Assembly: GCF_009857535.1 (NCBI RefSeq)
Contig: NZ_WWCS01000005.1
Coordinates: 355,677 to 419,676 of the forward strand
Reading direction: 5' to 3'
Length of the DNA stretch: 64,000 nucleotides
Source: Duganella margarita
GTDB taxonomy: Bacteria > Pseudomonadota > Gammaproteobacteria > Burkholderiales > Burkholderiaceae_D
Position numbers and translations under genes: made by a program. Each line of letters begins with the position of its first letter. Position 1 is the first letter of the stretch. Below the pieces are notes generated by a model, which worked only from the letters and a program-made list of their open reading frames with translations, ran no database searches and was not told where the DNA came from. This document shows, one piece after another, positions 33,305 through 43,287 of the stretch.

Positions 33305-34198
33305 GTGAACAAGAATATTGTGGGAATCGATTGGGGCACCAGCAACCGGCGCGCCTATCTGATAGATCAATCGGGCGCCTGCCTGGCCGAGCATGAAGAC
33401 GGTCAGGGCATGCTGGCCGTGGGCGGACGCGACCAGTTCGGCGCCTCGCTGGCTGGCCTGCTGGACGCGATGCAACTGCCGGCCGACGTGCCGGTAATCA
33501 TGTCCGGCATGGTGGGCAGCGTCTCCGGCTGGCAGGAAGTGGATTACCTCGACGCCTCGGTGCCATTGACGCAGTTGCCGCAGCACCTGGCCGCCGTCAC
33601 CGATCCGGCCTGGGCCGGCCGTGCCACCATCGTGCCCGGCTACGTTTATCGCAACGGCGCCTCGTCCGACGTGATGCGCGGCGAGGAAACCCAGCTGCTG
33701 GGCGCGGTCGCGCAAGGCCACCGCGACGGCTGGCTGGTGCTGCCGGGCACGCACAGCAAGTGGGTGCTGCTGCGCGACGGCGTGATCCAGTCGTTTGCCA
33801 CGTACATGACCGGCGAACTGTTTTCCATGCTGTCCAAGGGCGGCACCTTGTCGTCAATGATGGGCGGCGACAGCGCCGATTCCGATGGCTTTGCCACCGG
33901 CCTCAACCAGGCGGCGCGCAACGAGCCGCTGTCGAATAGTTTGTTCCGCGTGCGGGCCGGCGTGGTGTCGCGCGCTGCGCCGGCACAGCAGGCGGCGGCC
34001 ACCGTCAGCGGCCTGCTGATCGGCGCCGAGTTCGCCGCTGCCGCGCGTGCAGCCGAAGGCCAGGGCATTGCCGTGATCGGCTCGCCGGCGCTGGCGGCGC
34101 GCTACGCGCTGGCCGCGCAGCATTTCGGCTTGAACTGCACGGTACTCGACCCACATGCAGTGTATTGCACCGCCATTTCCCAATTCCTGAAAGCCTGA
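33305..34198 (+). CDS. dgoK: 2-dehydro-3-deoxygalactonokinase
   Basis: It phosphorylates 2-keto-3-deoxy-D-galactonate to the 6-phosphate, the fourth step of oxidative galactose catabolism. The ASKHA-fold ATP site is at the N-terminus (IVGIDWGTSNRRAYLID), with further family motifs MSGMVGSVSGWQEVDYLD and LPGTHSKWVLL, and the C-terminal VIGSPALAARYALA. The GTG at 33305 has AAAGGA seven bases upstream; the ATG at 33299 is too close to it. It is 297 residues, near the usual 292. The aldolase gene follows two bases after the stop. Confidence 0.93.
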   Translation: MNKNIVGIDWGTSNRRAYLIDQSGACLAEHEDGQGMLAVGGRDQFGASLAGLLDAMQLPADVPVIMSGMVGSVSGWQEVDYLDASVPLTQLPQHLAAVTDPAWAGRATIVPGYVYRNGASSDVMRGEETQLLGAVAQGHRDGWLVLPGTHSKWVLLRDGVIQSFATYMTGELFSMLSKGGTLSSMMGGDSADSDGFATGLNQAARNEPLSNSLFRVRAGVVSRAAPAQQAAATVSGLLIGAEFAAAARAAEGQGIAVIGSPALAARYALAAQHFGLNCTVLDPHAVYCTAISQFLKA

Positions 34199-34200
34199 CC

Positions 34201-34824
34201 ATGACTACTGTTACCCATCCTGCCACGCCCCTGGTTGCCATCCTGCGCGGCCTCAATCCTGCCGAAGCGGTGGATGTCGCCAGGGTGCTGCATGCAGCCG
34301 GCTTCCGCGCGCTGGAAGTGCCGCTGAACCGTCCGGGCGCGCTGGAGGCGATCGCCGCCATCGTCGCGCTGGAACTGCCGGACACGCTGGTGGGCGGCGG
34401 CACCATGCTCACCGTCGAGCACGTTGACGCAGTCTTTGCAGCGGGCGGCCGCCTGCTGGTGTCGCCGAACTGCGTGCCGGCGGTAATCCGCCGCGCGGCG
34501 GAACTGGGCATGTACTGCGCACCGGGTGTGGCCACGCCAAGCGAAGCATTTGCCGCGCTGGATGCCGGCGCCCACGCGCTGAAAATCTTCCCGGCCGAGT
34601 CGGTCGGCCACGGCGGCATCAAGGCGCTCAAGAGCGTGCTGCCGGCCGGTACGCCGGTGTGGCCGGTGGGCGGCGTGTCGCCGGAAACCATGGCCGACTG
34701 GGTCAAGGCCGGCGCCACCGGTTTCGGCATCGGCGGCGCGCTGTACACGCCGGGTGTGACGCTGGAGCAGCTGAAGGAACGCGCGGAAGCGTTCGTCGCC
34801 ACCTGGCGCGCTTTGGCCGTATGA
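34201..34824 (+). CDS. dgoA: 2-dehydro-3-deoxy-6-phosphogalactonate aldolase
   Basis: It cleaves KDPGal into pyruvate and glyceraldehyde 3-phosphate. It is a class I aldolase of the KDPG/KDPGal family: Schiff-base Lys in HALKIFPAE (about residue 128), the Glu in LEVPLNRP, phosphate site VGGVSPE near 155, GFGIGGALYTP near 175. It is 207 residues, as expected. KDPGal specificity rather than KDPG is inferred from the LEVPLNRP motif and from its place directly behind dgoK. It is the middle gene of the dgoK-dgoA-lactonase operon. Confidence 0.93.
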   Translation: MTTVTHPATPLVAILRGLNPAEAVDVARVLHAAGFRALEVPLNRPGALEAIAAIVALELPDTLVGGGTMLTVEHVDAVFAAGGRLLVSPNCVPAVIRRAAELGMYCAPGVATPSEAFAALDAGAHALKIFPAESVGHGGIKALKSVLPAGTPVWPVGGVSPETMADWVKAGATGFGIGGALYTPGVTLEQLKERAEAFVATWRALAV

Positions 34825-34855
34825 TGGCGGCTCTCTAATCTGAGGAATCGAACCG

Positions 34856-35737
34856 ATGAGCAAGCATGATGTGCAGTGCCTGTGGGACCTGGGCGCGCAA
34901 CTGGGCGAAGGCCCGCTGTGGGTGGCGGAACAGAACCGCCTGTACTTTGTCGACCTGAAGAGCCAGAACCTGCACGCGGTCGACGTCGGCAACGGCGAGC
35001 GCTACAGCTGGGCCATGCCGGATTACATCTGCTGGCTGATCGCGCGCCGCGACGGCGACGGCTTCATGGCCGGCCTGCGCGATGGCATCGCCCGCGTCTG
35101 GCTGGAGCCGGAACTGCGCATCGAATACCTGCACCGTCCGTTCCCCGAAGATAGCGGCCTGCGCATGAACGATGCCAAGGTCGACAGCGCCGGCCGCATC
35201 TGGGCCGGTTCGATGCACAACACCGATTACGCGCAGGCGATCGGCACGCTGTTCCGCCTGGACACCGATCACCAGCTGCACGCGACCGAGAACGACTATC
35301 ACATCTGCAACGGCCCGACCTTCAGCCTGGACGGCGCCACCATGTACCACACCGACAGCTACGAAGGCCGCACCTACGCCTATCCGCTGGCGGCCGACGG
35401 CACGCTGGGCGAGCCGCGCGTGTGGCGCCAGTTCGGCGACGGCGAAGGGTCGCCGGACGGCATGACGGTCGACAGCGAAGGCTGCGTGTGGATCGCGCAA
35501 TGGGGCGGCAGCCGCGTCTGCCGTTACTCGGCGGACGGCGAGTTGCTGGAAACGATCGCTATGCCGGTGCGCAATCCGGCCTCCTGCACCTTCGGCGGCG
35601 ACGATCTGAAAACGCTGTTCATCACCACCGCCAGCGAGGACAACACGCCCGAGCAACTGGCCGCGCATCCGCTGACCGGCGCCGTGTTTGCGGTGCGGGT
35701 TGAGGTTGCCGGCGTGCCGGCGGCGCGCTTCGGCTAA
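34856..35737 (+). CDS. SMP-30 family sugar lactonase (probable galactonolactonase)
   Basis: This is a six-bladed beta-propeller lactonase that opens aldonolactones. The metal ligands are visible: Glu in LGEGPLW (about residue 18), Asn in LRMNDAKVDSAGRIWAGSM, and Asp in GSPDGMTVDSEGCVWIAQWG. It is 293 residues and cytoplasmic. It lies 31 bases after dgoA, so the likely substrate is D-galactono-1,4-lactone from galactose dehydrogenase; L-arabinonolactone is the alternative because the two sugars share stereochemistry. The gene ends just before a strong hairpin. Confidence 0.9.
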   Translation: MSKHDVQCLWDLGAQLGEGPLWVAEQNRLYFVDLKSQNLHAVDVGNGERYSWAMPDYICWLIARRDGDGFMAGLRDGIARVWLEPELRIEYLHRPFPEDSGLRMNDAKVDSAGRIWAGSMHNTDYAQAIGTLFRLDTDHQLHATENDYHICNGPTFSLDGATMYHTDSYEGRTYAYPLAADGTLGEPRVWRQFGDGEGSPDGMTVDSEGCVWIAQWGGSRVCRYSADGELLETIAMPVRNPASCTFGGDDLKTLFITTASEDNTPEQLAAHPLTGAVFAVRVEVAGVPAARFG

Positions 35738-35740
35738 AAT

Positions 35741-35762
35741 GCGGGCTTTAGCAAAAGCCCGC
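35741..35762. terminator. Hairpin after the dgo operon
   Basis: A perfect 9-bp stem (GCGGGCTTT pairing with AAAGCCCGC) has a four-base loop and begins four bases after the lactonase stop. The + strand lacks a U-tract, and the stem ends only four bases before the next ATG, so it may reduce readthrough or influence translation rather than terminate fully. Confidence 0.45.
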
Positions 35763-35766
35763 CGCC

Positions 35767-36189
35767 ATGCAAACTCCCGCGCCTCAATATTTTCACTTCC
35801 ACCCGGACGCAGACCTTCCTGTATTGGAAGGCCTGCGCGCGTTCAAAACCATTCTTGTCGCCGATGTTGACGTGCAGGAAACCACCATGTGGGACATCAG
35901 CCGCTGGCTGATCGAGTCGGGCAGCCTGTATGTGCTGGTGTGGGGCAAGGACAGCGAACAATGGCGCGAGGCGGTCGAGGATGCGGCGCTGGAAGCCGTC
36001 AATTACGAAGACGTGGCGGAACAGCACCGCGTGCTGGTCACCGCGCACGAGGATGACGACCTGGAAGAAGTGTTCTGGTTCGCGCGCCACCGCGCGTCCC
36101 ATCCGGCCGACCTGCAAGACACCCTGATCCTCCACATCGCCGACACCCCGCGCCGCGAAGAACTCGAAGACGCTTACAGCGACGCTTGA
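35767..36189 (+). CDS. Small conserved-looking hypothetical protein, acidic
   Basis: I do not recognise a function. The 140-residue protein has an alpha/beta pattern: KTILVADVDVQETTMWDISRW, SLYVLVWGKDSEQWREAVED, HRVLVTAHEDDDLEEVFWFA, DTLILHIAD. It looks like a small Rossmann-like single domain with many acidic residues and no signal or membrane segment. There is no recognisable ribosome site, because a hairpin ends four bases before the ATG; an internal ATG at 35887 is a less likely alternative. It stands alone after the galactose operon. Confidence 0.7.
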   Translation: MQTPAPQYFHFHPDADLPVLEGLRAFKTILVADVDVQETTMWDISRWLIESGSLYVLVWGKDSEQWREAVEDAALEAVNYEDVAEQHRVLVTAHEDDDLEEVFWFARHRASHPADLQDTLILHIADTPRREELEDAYSDA

Positions 36190-36251
36190 GTTGACCCGCC
36201 TCAGTCGCCGCCAGCCCTCGTTGTGCTACAAGCGCAGCAGGAGGTGGCGAC

Positions 36252-36320
36252 ATGAACAGCAAGCGCATCTATTATTCCTGCAGGCGAAGTGGGCCCACGT
36301 ATCAGATTTTGCGCCGTTGA
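36252..36320 (+). CDS. 22-residue small ORF with a strong ribosome site
   Basis: The ATG is preceded by AGGAGGTGGCGAC, the best Shine-Dalgarno in the area. It encodes MNSKRIYYSCRRSGPTYQIL plus two Arg, then stops. The stop overlaps the ATG of the next frame (TGATG), so it may be a leader peptide, or the broken 5' end of a longer gene whose remainder is read in another frame. The local sequence is less GC-rich than the flanks. Confidence 0.4.
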   Translation: MNSKRIYYSCRRSGPTYQILRR

Positions 36321-36454
36321 TGTTTGTTATTCCATTGCAGCCGGTTGCAGGCAGAGTCACAGTAGTTGACGTCAAAAACAGGGCCAAGCTGTTGTCTGAG
36401 GAGTACATCATCACAGATCTGCCACGGCATTTGTTTGATGCGATTGAACTGTAA
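36320..36454 (+). pseudogene. 44-codon ORF, possible frameshifted remainder
   Basis: It begins at the ATG overlapping the previous stop and encodes MFVIPLQPVAGRVTVVDVKN, then AKLLSEEYIITDLPRHLFDAIEL. It reads like a real protein segment. Joined to the preceding 22 codons by a single frameshift it would make one protein of about 66 residues. Alternatively it is a separate, translationally coupled micro-protein. A longer version from a TTG at 36191 has no support. Confidence 0.4.
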
Positions 36455-36468
36455 TGAGGGAGAATGAT

Positions 36469-36831
36469 ATGAACATACTTGCTTATGTTGAATCAGTACC
36501 TTATGACACAGCCATCGAAGCAATGTTCTACGTCGGTCGGGCATTCGAGCATGCGGCGTGGCCGAAGGAAATGCGACTGGATATCTTTACGGATCATCCC
36601 GACTGCGCGCCTGGCCCGGAGAGTCGCGCGCTAACGCTCGCAATTCTGGCGGGCATCGAAGCCGAGCAGCAAAAAGAAATTGATCAGCTGGATCAACAGA
36701 CCATCCGGCACTATTCCATCGCCATGAGTGAAGCGAGTACCATCCTGAAAGAGCGCGATCCGGAAATGTACCCGGACAATGGCGAGGAGTTGCTGCGCCA
36801 GTTGCGCGCGGAATGGCCTCGCCACCGTTAG
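36469..36831 (+). CDS. Hypothetical 120-residue helical protein
   Basis: I do not recognise this family. The protein appears mostly helical (DTAIEAMFYVGRAFEHAAWP, LTLAILAGIEAEQQKEIDQL, IRHYSIAMSEASTILKERDP) with an acidic net charge and no signal. The ATG at 36469 has AGGGAG seven bases upstream. It follows the small ORFs by 14 bases and probably shares their transcript. Its stop overlaps that of the convergent VOC gene by four bases. Size and composition would fit an immunity or antitoxin-like protein, but nothing proves this. Confidence 0.65.
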   Translation: MNILAYVESVPYDTAIEAMFYVGRAFEHAAWPKEMRLDIFTDHPDCAPGPESRALTLAILAGIEAEQQKEIDQLDQQTIRHYSIAMSEASTILKERDPEMYPDNGEELLRQLRAEWPRHR

Positions 36832-37256
36832 AACGTGATGCGCACGGACGGCGCGCTGCGCTTGGCGTCACCGTGGAACACCGCTTCGATGTTGTTGCCG
36901 GCCGGGTCGAGCACGAAGGCGGCGTAGTACCCGGGGTGGTAGGGCCGTTCGCCCGGTGCGCCGTTGTCCTTGCCGCCGGCGCCCAGGGCCGCGTGGTAGA
37001 ACGCCTCCACCATCTTGCGGTCGCTGGCCTGAAACGCCAGGTGATGGCGGCCCGTCAGCACGCCTAGCGCCGCATCGCTGTCCGCGGTCGACACGAACAA
37101 CTCATCAGCCCAAAAATAGTCGTCGCCGGCGCCGCCCAACGGGATGCCCAGCACTTCAAACACGGCGGTATAGAATTTTTGCGTAGCGGGAAGGTCGGAC
37201 ACGACCAGGTGAATATGGTCGATCAAGCGGCCACGGTGCAGTTCTTGTGTTTCCAT
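36828..37256 (-). CDS. VOC-superfamily (glyoxalase-like) protein
   Basis: Two beta-alpha-beta-beta-beta units of the vicinal oxygen chelate fold are visible: RLIDHIHLVVSDLPATQKFY and HHLAFQASDRKMVEAFYHAAL, with the metal ligands probably His in DHIHLVV, His in RHHLAF and Glu in NNIEAVFHG. It is 142 residues and cytoplasmic. AAGGAG lies seven bases before the ATG. Such proteins include dioxygenases, glyoxalases and antibiotic-binding proteins; the specific role cannot be told. Confidence 0.85.
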   Translation of the reverse strand: METQELHRGRLIDHIHLVVSDLPATQKFYTAVFEVLGIPLGGAGDDYFWADELFVSTADSDAALGVLTGRHHLAFQASDRKMVEAFYHAALGAGGKDNGAPGERPYHPGYYAAFVLDPAGNNIEAVFHGDAKRSAPSVRITF

Positions 37257-37342
37257 GCTGTACTCCTTCGCGCGAAGTCCATGGGAACGCAGATTTTAGC
37301 CCGAAAGCGCCTTTTGGACGCGCCACGATACCGGCCTTGCGA

Positions 37343-37801
37343 TTATTTGGGGGCGCCGGCGGGGGCGGTGGTCAGGACGTCGTCGTCACTGCTCCACGCA
37401 GGCGACGTGACGGCGTAGAACGTCAGGGGCACGCCTTTGCTGGCGCGGATCGAGCGGACCGTGCTGGGCTGGATGACGATGTAGGAGCCAGGCTTCACCG
37501 CCTGCACCTTGCTGTCGGTCCAGACCTCGCCCTCGCCGCTGAGCACGAAGAACGATTCCTCGCCCAGCTTGTTGTGGCTCCACGCGCTGGCCTTGCCCGG
37601 CTCGAGCCGGAACAGCGCCACGCTGACCTTGTCGCTGCGGGCGCCGGCAGGCGCGCTGCGGCCGCTCAGTTCCCACAGCGTGACGCCAGGCGCCGCATGG
37701 ATCGCGGTCAGTTGATCGGGATGCAGCACCGGCGGCAGGTCCTGCGCCAGTGCGATGGCCGGCAGCGCGGCGAGCAAAAGAGGGAATAATTTCATGCGCA
37801 T
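37343..37801 (-). CDS. Exported cupin-domain protein
   Basis: A signal peptide (KLFPLLLAALPAIALAQ) precedes a small cupin domain (residues about 55-125: RLEPGKASAWSHNKLGEESF, LSGEGEVWTD, PGSYIVIQPSTVRSI). The first cupin motif keeps one His and the Glu, and the second has no His, so metal binding may be weak or absent. The ATG at 37801 or at 37795 could start it; neither has a clear ribosome site. It lies downstream of the groEL terminator on the same strand. Function unknown. Confidence 0.8.
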   Translation of the reverse strand: MRMKLFPLLLAALPAIALAQDLPPVLHPDQLTAIHAAPGVTLWELSGRSAPAGARSDKVSVALFRLEPGKASAWSHNKLGEESFFVLSGEGEVWTDSKVQAVKPGSYIVIQPSTVRSIRASKGVPLTFYAVTSPAWSSDDDVLTTAPAGAPK

Positions 37802-37816
37802 CAGTTTAGCAGATGC

Positions 37817-37849
37817 AAAAAAGCCCGCGTCGCCGAAGCTTCGCGGGCT
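37817..37849 (-). terminator. Intrinsic terminator after groEL
   Basis: Read on the - strand, AGCCCGCG and CGCGGGCT form an 8-bp stem around a 12-base loop, followed by a run of T (A-run at 37817-37822 on the + strand). It lies 35 bases after the groEL stop. Confidence 0.88.
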
Positions 37850-37883
37850 CTTGTTGGCAGGCTAAGTCAGCCGGCCGGCAACA

Positions 37884-39563
<1,680 letters not shown>

Positions 39564-39580
39564 TCAGTCGGGACCAAGAA

Positions 39581-39871
39581 TTACTTGGTGACGATCGCCA
39601 TGATGTCTTCTTCGCGCATGACCATCAGTTCCTGGCCGTCGATCTTGACGGTCTGGCCGGCGTATTTGCCGAACAGGACGCGGTCGCCTACTTTGACATC
39701 CAGAGGACGTACTTTGCCATCTTCCAGGATCTTGCCATTGCCAACCGCCAGGACTTCGCCTTGATCTGGTTTTTCAGCAGCCGCATCAGGGATGATCAGG
39801 CCGGACGCAGTTTTGGTTTCCTGGTCGAGGCGTTTGACGATTACGCGATCGTTCAAAGGGCGAAGGTTCAT
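39581..39871 (-). CDS. groES: Co-chaperonin GroES
   Basis: This is the 10-kDa lid of the chaperonin. It begins [18 protein letters not shown], contains the mobile loop [12 protein letters not shown] and the roof [20 protein letters not shown], and ends AIVTK. It is 96 residues, as usual. AAGGAG lies seven bases upstream of the ATG at 39871; the frame extends further but without support. It is the first gene of groES-groEL. Confidence 0.99.
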   Translation of the reverse strand: MNLRPLNDRVIVKRLDQETKTASGLIIPDAAAEKPDQGEVLAVGNGKILEDGKVRPLDVKVGDRVLFGKYAGQTVKIDGQELMVMREEDIMAIVTK

Positions 39872-39955
39872 ACAAAACTCCTTAATTTTTAACAATGGTA
39901 CAGTTGGTTGTCGTTTCAATCAGATTGCTACGACGGAAAGTTGAGCTGGGTGCTG

Positions 39956-39982
39956 TTAGCACTCCACCGTAACGAGTGCTAA
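39956..39982 (-). promoter_or_regulatory. CIRCE operator (HrcA binding site)
   Basis: TTAGCACTC (39956-39964), nine bases, then GAGTGCTAA (39974-39982) is a perfect match to the CIRCE consensus. It lies immediately downstream of the groES -10 box, so HrcA binding would block transcription until heat shock. Confidence 0.97.
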
Positions 39983-40010
39983 TTATAGGGACGACCTTGG
40001 TCCATTTCAA
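39982..40010 (-). promoter_or_regulatory. Sigma-70 promoter of groES-groEL
   Basis: On the - strand, TTGAAA (40005-40010) and TATAAT (39982-39987) are separated by 17 bases, nearly the full consensus. The -10 box shares its last base with the CIRCE element. It is vegetative rather than sigma-32 type. Confidence 0.93.
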
Positions 40011-40058
40011 GGCGCACAAGCTTGCGAAGCATCAAATAAACAAGAAAATAGTATCGAT

Positions 40059-40823
40059 ATGACTACAATGCATGATTTTCACTGTGAATTTGACCCTCCG
40101 GCGCCGTTGCGCGGCGCCATCCGGTGCTTTTGGCACACCCGCCGCGCCGACCATGGGCCGAGCTTTGAAATCATCCCGGATGGGTATGCGGAGATCATTT
40201 TCTACTTCGGCAGTTGTTATCTCGATGGCATGCCGCTGCCGTCGCCGTTCCTGATGGGTTTGCTCAACCAGCCGCTGCAACTGACCACCGACGGCGTGCT
40301 GGACGTGATCGGCATTCGCTGTTATCCGTGGACCGTGTTCGATCTGCTCGGCCTGCCGGCGGATAAGGATGGCTTGCGGGTGTTCGAACATCCGGTGGCG
40401 GTGCTGCAACCGGCGTTGCAGACCTGCGTGGCGGAGGGCCGGATCGAGGACGCGGTGGCGCTGCTGGCGGACTATTTCAGCGGCGCGCAGCCGGCGGCGG
40501 TCGATCCCACGCTGTTCAAGGCCGGCGCGGCGATGCTGGCGGCGCGCGGCGTTCTACCTGTCAGCCAAGTGGCGGCAGCGGCGCATGCGACGGTGCGCAC
40601 ACTGGAGCGCAAGTTCAAGCAGTCGTCCGGCCATACGGTGAAGGACGTCTCCGGCCTGATGCGCTTTGAGCAGGCGCGCAACCGCCTGTGGAGCGCGCCG
40701 GATGCGAACTTGGCCGAACTGGCGCAGGCGCTGGGCTACACCGATCAGTCGCATCTGAGCCGGGAGTTCAAGCGCTACAGCGGCATGACGCCGGCGGCGT
40801 TCGCGCGCAAGCGGCGGCCGTAG
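40059..40823 (+). CDS. AraC-family transcriptional regulator
   Basis: The N-terminal part (residues about 1-140: FDPPAPLRGAIRCFWHTRRA, EIIPDGYAEIIFYFG) is a sensor domain of the type found in many one-component AraC proteins. Residues about 160-250 hold two HTH motifs (PVSQVAAAAHATVRTLERKF and LAELAQALGYTDQSHLSREF) and end YSGMTPAAFARKRRP. It is 254 residues. It lies 55 bases before the FAD monooxygenase gene in the same direction and is the likely regulator of that gene. The inducer is unknown. Confidence 0.9.
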   Translation: MTTMHDFHCEFDPPAPLRGAIRCFWHTRRADHGPSFEIIPDGYAEIIFYFGSCYLDGMPLPSPFLMGLLNQPLQLTTDGVLDVIGIRCYPWTVFDLLGLPADKDGLRVFEHPVAVLQPALQTCVAEGRIEDAVALLADYFSGAQPAAVDPTLFKAGAAMLAARGVLPVSQVAAAAHATVRTLERKFKQSSGHTVKDVSGLMRFEQARNRLWSAPDANLAELAQALGYTDQSHLSREFKRYSGMTPAAFARKRRP

Positions 40824-40877
40824 TCTTTGTCGCGTTTGTACAATCCGGCCTGGCCCGCAAAATTTAGACTGGTCGGC

Positions 40878-42332
40878 ATGAAAACTTACGACATCATTAT
40901 TTCAGGCGCCGGTCCGGTCGGCCTGTTTCTCGCTTGCGAGCTGGCGCTGGCCAACTGTTCGGTGCTGATGCTGGAGAAGGCGGACGATCCGCATACGCCA
41001 TTGAAGCAGCTGCCGTTCGGCATCCGCGGGCTGAACGCGCCGTCGGTCGAGGCGCTGGACCGCCGCGGCCTGCTCGATCAGCTGGAGGTGCCCAAGCGTG
41101 TCAAGAATCCATTCGGTCACGTGGGCTCGGCGCAGGCCGGGCACTTTGCCGGCATTCCGTTTTTGTATGGCGACATCGATACCGCACAGTGGCCGCATCG
41201 GCTGCCCAGGTCCACGCCCACCAACTTGATCTCCGAAATGGCGGAAACCGAGGCCGTGCTGACGCGTCGCGCGCAGGCGCTGGGCGTGGAGATCCGGCGC
41301 GGCGTGGGCGTGACCGGCGTCGAGCAGGATGACGCTGGCGTTACCGTGCGAGCCAGCGACAGCATCTTCCGCGCCTTGTGGGTGGTGGGCTGCGACGGCG
41401 CCCGCAGCGTGGTGCGCAAGGAGGGCGGCTTTGAGTTTGCAGGCACCGAGCCGGAATTCACCGGCTACACGGTGAAGGTCGATTTCGCCAATCCGGACCT
41501 GCTTAGCCCTGGCCGTAACGTCACGCCGCGCGGCATGTACTTCCAGTCGCAGCCCGGCTATCTGGCCATCCAGGATTTTGATGGCGGCGCGTTTCATCAA
41601 AGCGGCGAGGCGGTGACGCTGGCGCACGTGCAATCGGTGCTGCGCCGGATTTCGGCTACCGACGTCACCATCAGCGCGCTGCATGTCGCCGCCACGTGGA
41701 CCGACCGCGCGCGCCAGGCCACCAGCTATCGCAATGGCCGCATCCTGCTGGCCGGCGATGGGGCGCACATTCATTCGCCGCTGGGCGGGCAGGGACTGAA
41801 TCTGGGCCTTGGCGACGCGATGAATCTTGGCTGGAAGCTGGCGGCCACCATACGCGGCGAGGCGCCGGACGGCCTGCTGGACAGCTACGAGGCCGAACGC
41901 CATCCGCTTGGCGTCCGTGTGCTGGACTGGTCGCGCGCGCAGGTTGCCATCATGCGTCCCGGCCCGGAGGCCAGCGCGCTGCGCGCGATCTTCCGCGATT
42001 TGATCAGGACGCGCGATGGCGCGACCTATATCGCCGGCCGGGTATGGGGCATCGCCACCAACAGCGTGCCTAACTTTGAAATTGATGGCGTGACGGTGCA
42101 GGCACTGATGCGCGACGGGCAGGGCATGCTGCTGGACTTTGACGCCGATCCGGCGCTGCGCAACTGGGCGACTTCGCACGGCATCAAGTATGTAACGGGC
42201 AGCGTGCCGGATCGGCTGGGCTACAGCGCCTTGCTGGTGCGGCCGGATGGCGTGATCGCCTGGCGAGATGGCGACGGCGACCTTGCGCAGGCCGCCGCGC
42301 CGTGGTTCAACGTCGCTCGCCGCGCGTCTTGA
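40878..42332 (+). CDS. FAD-dependent aromatic monooxygenase (PHBH/TfdB-like)
   Basis: This is a class A flavin hydroxylase using NAD(P)H and oxygen, usually on phenolic rings. The Rossmann motif is IIISGAGPVGLFLACELA (residues 4-21), the DG motif VVGCDGARSVVRK near 175, and the GD motif ILLAGDGAHIHSPLGGQGLN near 290. A thioredoxin-like C-terminal domain appears present but short. The start at 40878 places GxGxxG at the N-terminus; upstream in-frame codons from 40827 look non-coding. It is 484 residues. Its 3' end overlaps the convergent araH gene by 26 bases. The substrate cannot be told; a polyketide or xenobiotic phenol is possible. Confidence 0.9.
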   Translation: MKTYDIIISGAGPVGLFLACELALANCSVLMLEKADDPHTPLKQLPFGIRGLNAPSVEALDRRGLLDQLEVPKRVKNPFGHVGSAQAGHFAGIPFLYGDIDTAQWPHRLPRSTPTNLISEMAETEAVLTRRAQALGVEIRRGVGVTGVEQDDAGVTVRASDSIFRALWVVGCDGARSVVRKEGGFEFAGTEPEFTGYTVKVDFANPDLLSPGRNVTPRGMYFQSQPGYLAIQDFDGGAFHQSGEAVTLAHVQSVLRRISATDVTISALHVAATWTDRARQATSYRNGRILLAGDGAHIHSPLGGQGLNLGLGDAMNLGWKLAATIRGEAPDGLLDSYEAERHPLGVRVLDWSRAQVAIMRPGPEASALRAIFRDLIRTRDGATYIAGRVWGIATNSVPNFEIDGVTVQALMRDGQGMLLDFDADPALRNWATSHGIKYVTGSVPDRLGYSALLVRPDGVIAWRDGDGDLAQAAAPWFNVARRAS

Positions 42333-43287
42333 GCTGGTCCAGCAGCACGGCGACCAGCAGGATCAGGCCGCGCATCAGGTATTGGTAGAAGGCGTCGACG
42401 TCCAGCAGGTTCATGACGTTTTCCACCGTCCCCATAATCAGCACGCCGATCAGCACACCGAAGATGCGCGCCTTGCCGCCCTGAAGCGAGACGCCGCCCA
42501 GCACGCAGGCGGAGATGACGTCCAGTTCAAAGCCCTGCGCCGCATTCGGCTGGCCGCTGGTGATGCGCGAGGCGAGGATCAGGCCCGCCATGGCGGTTAC
42601 CACGCCTTGCAGCAGGAAGATCCAGACGCGCAGCCGTTCGACGCGCACGCCGGCCAGGCGCGCGGCTTCCGGATTGCCGCCGATGGCCAGCGTGTTGCGG
42701 CCGAAGACGGTCTGGTTCAGCAGGATGCCGAAGACGACGAAGCAGGCGCCGGCCACCAGCACCGGCAGCGGCAGGCCGAAAATGCGGGTGTCGCCGAAGT
42801 CGATGAAGCTGTCGTCGTTAATGCCGACGGCCTGGCCTTTGGAGACGATGAAGGCCAGGCCGCGTACCATCAGCATGGTGGCCAGGGTGGCGATCAAGGC
42901 GTTGACGCGCAGGTAGGCGATCAGGACGCCATTGAGGGCGCCGATCAGCGCACCGGCGCCCAGGCCCGCAGCAACGGCGATGGCGACGCTGCCGCTATGT
43001 TCCAGCACGATGGCGCCCAGCACGCCGGCGAAGGCGATGGTGGAGCCGACCGACAGGTCGAAGTCGCGCGAGGCGAGGCACAGCATCATGGTGCAGGCCA
43101 CCATGCCGATCTGCGCGACCGACAGCATCAGGCCGATGACGTTGGTCACGGAGAAGAAGTTTTCCACCGTGGCTGACAGCACGGCGAACAGCGCCAGGTA
43201 GGCCAGCGGCATGCTGTACTCCGACAGCCATTGGCGCGAGATCAGCGGCGAGGCCGCAGCGGCGGAATTGAGTTGAGAGACGCTCAT
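42307..43287 (-). CDS. araH: Sugar ABC transporter permease (AraH-like)
   Basis: This is the inner-membrane permease of a ribose/arabinose-class ABC importer, with eight to ten helices ([60 protein letters not shown]) and the family loop [20 protein letters not shown]. It is 326 residues, like E. coli AraH. The start overlaps the araG stop by four bases. It is the last gene of the dgoD-GH35-araFGH operon. AraFGH systems bind both L-arabinose and D-galactose; the operon context favours D-galactose. Confidence 0.92.
   Translation of the reverse strand: MSVSQLNSAAAASPLISRQWLSEYSMPLAYLALFAVLSATVENFFSVTNVIGLMLSVAQIGMVACTMMLCLASRDFDLSVGSTIAFAGVLGAIVLEHSGSVAIAVAAGLGAGALIGALNGVLIAYLRVNALIATLATMLMVRGLAFIVSKGQAVGINDDSFIDFGDTRIFGLPLPVLVAGACFVVFGILLNQTVFGRNTLAIGGNPEAARLAGVRVERLRVWIFLLQGVVTAMAGLILASRITSGQPNAAQGFELDVISACVLGGVSLQGGKARIFGVLIGVLIMGTVENVMNLLDVDAFYQYLMRGLILLVAVLLDQLKTRGERR

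Noticed and set aside
36191..36454. 87-codon frame from a TTG start
   Set aside because: No ribosome site for the TTG; the strong Shine-Dalgarno nearby belongs to the ATG at 36252 in another frame. Only the part from 36320 is kept as a candidate.
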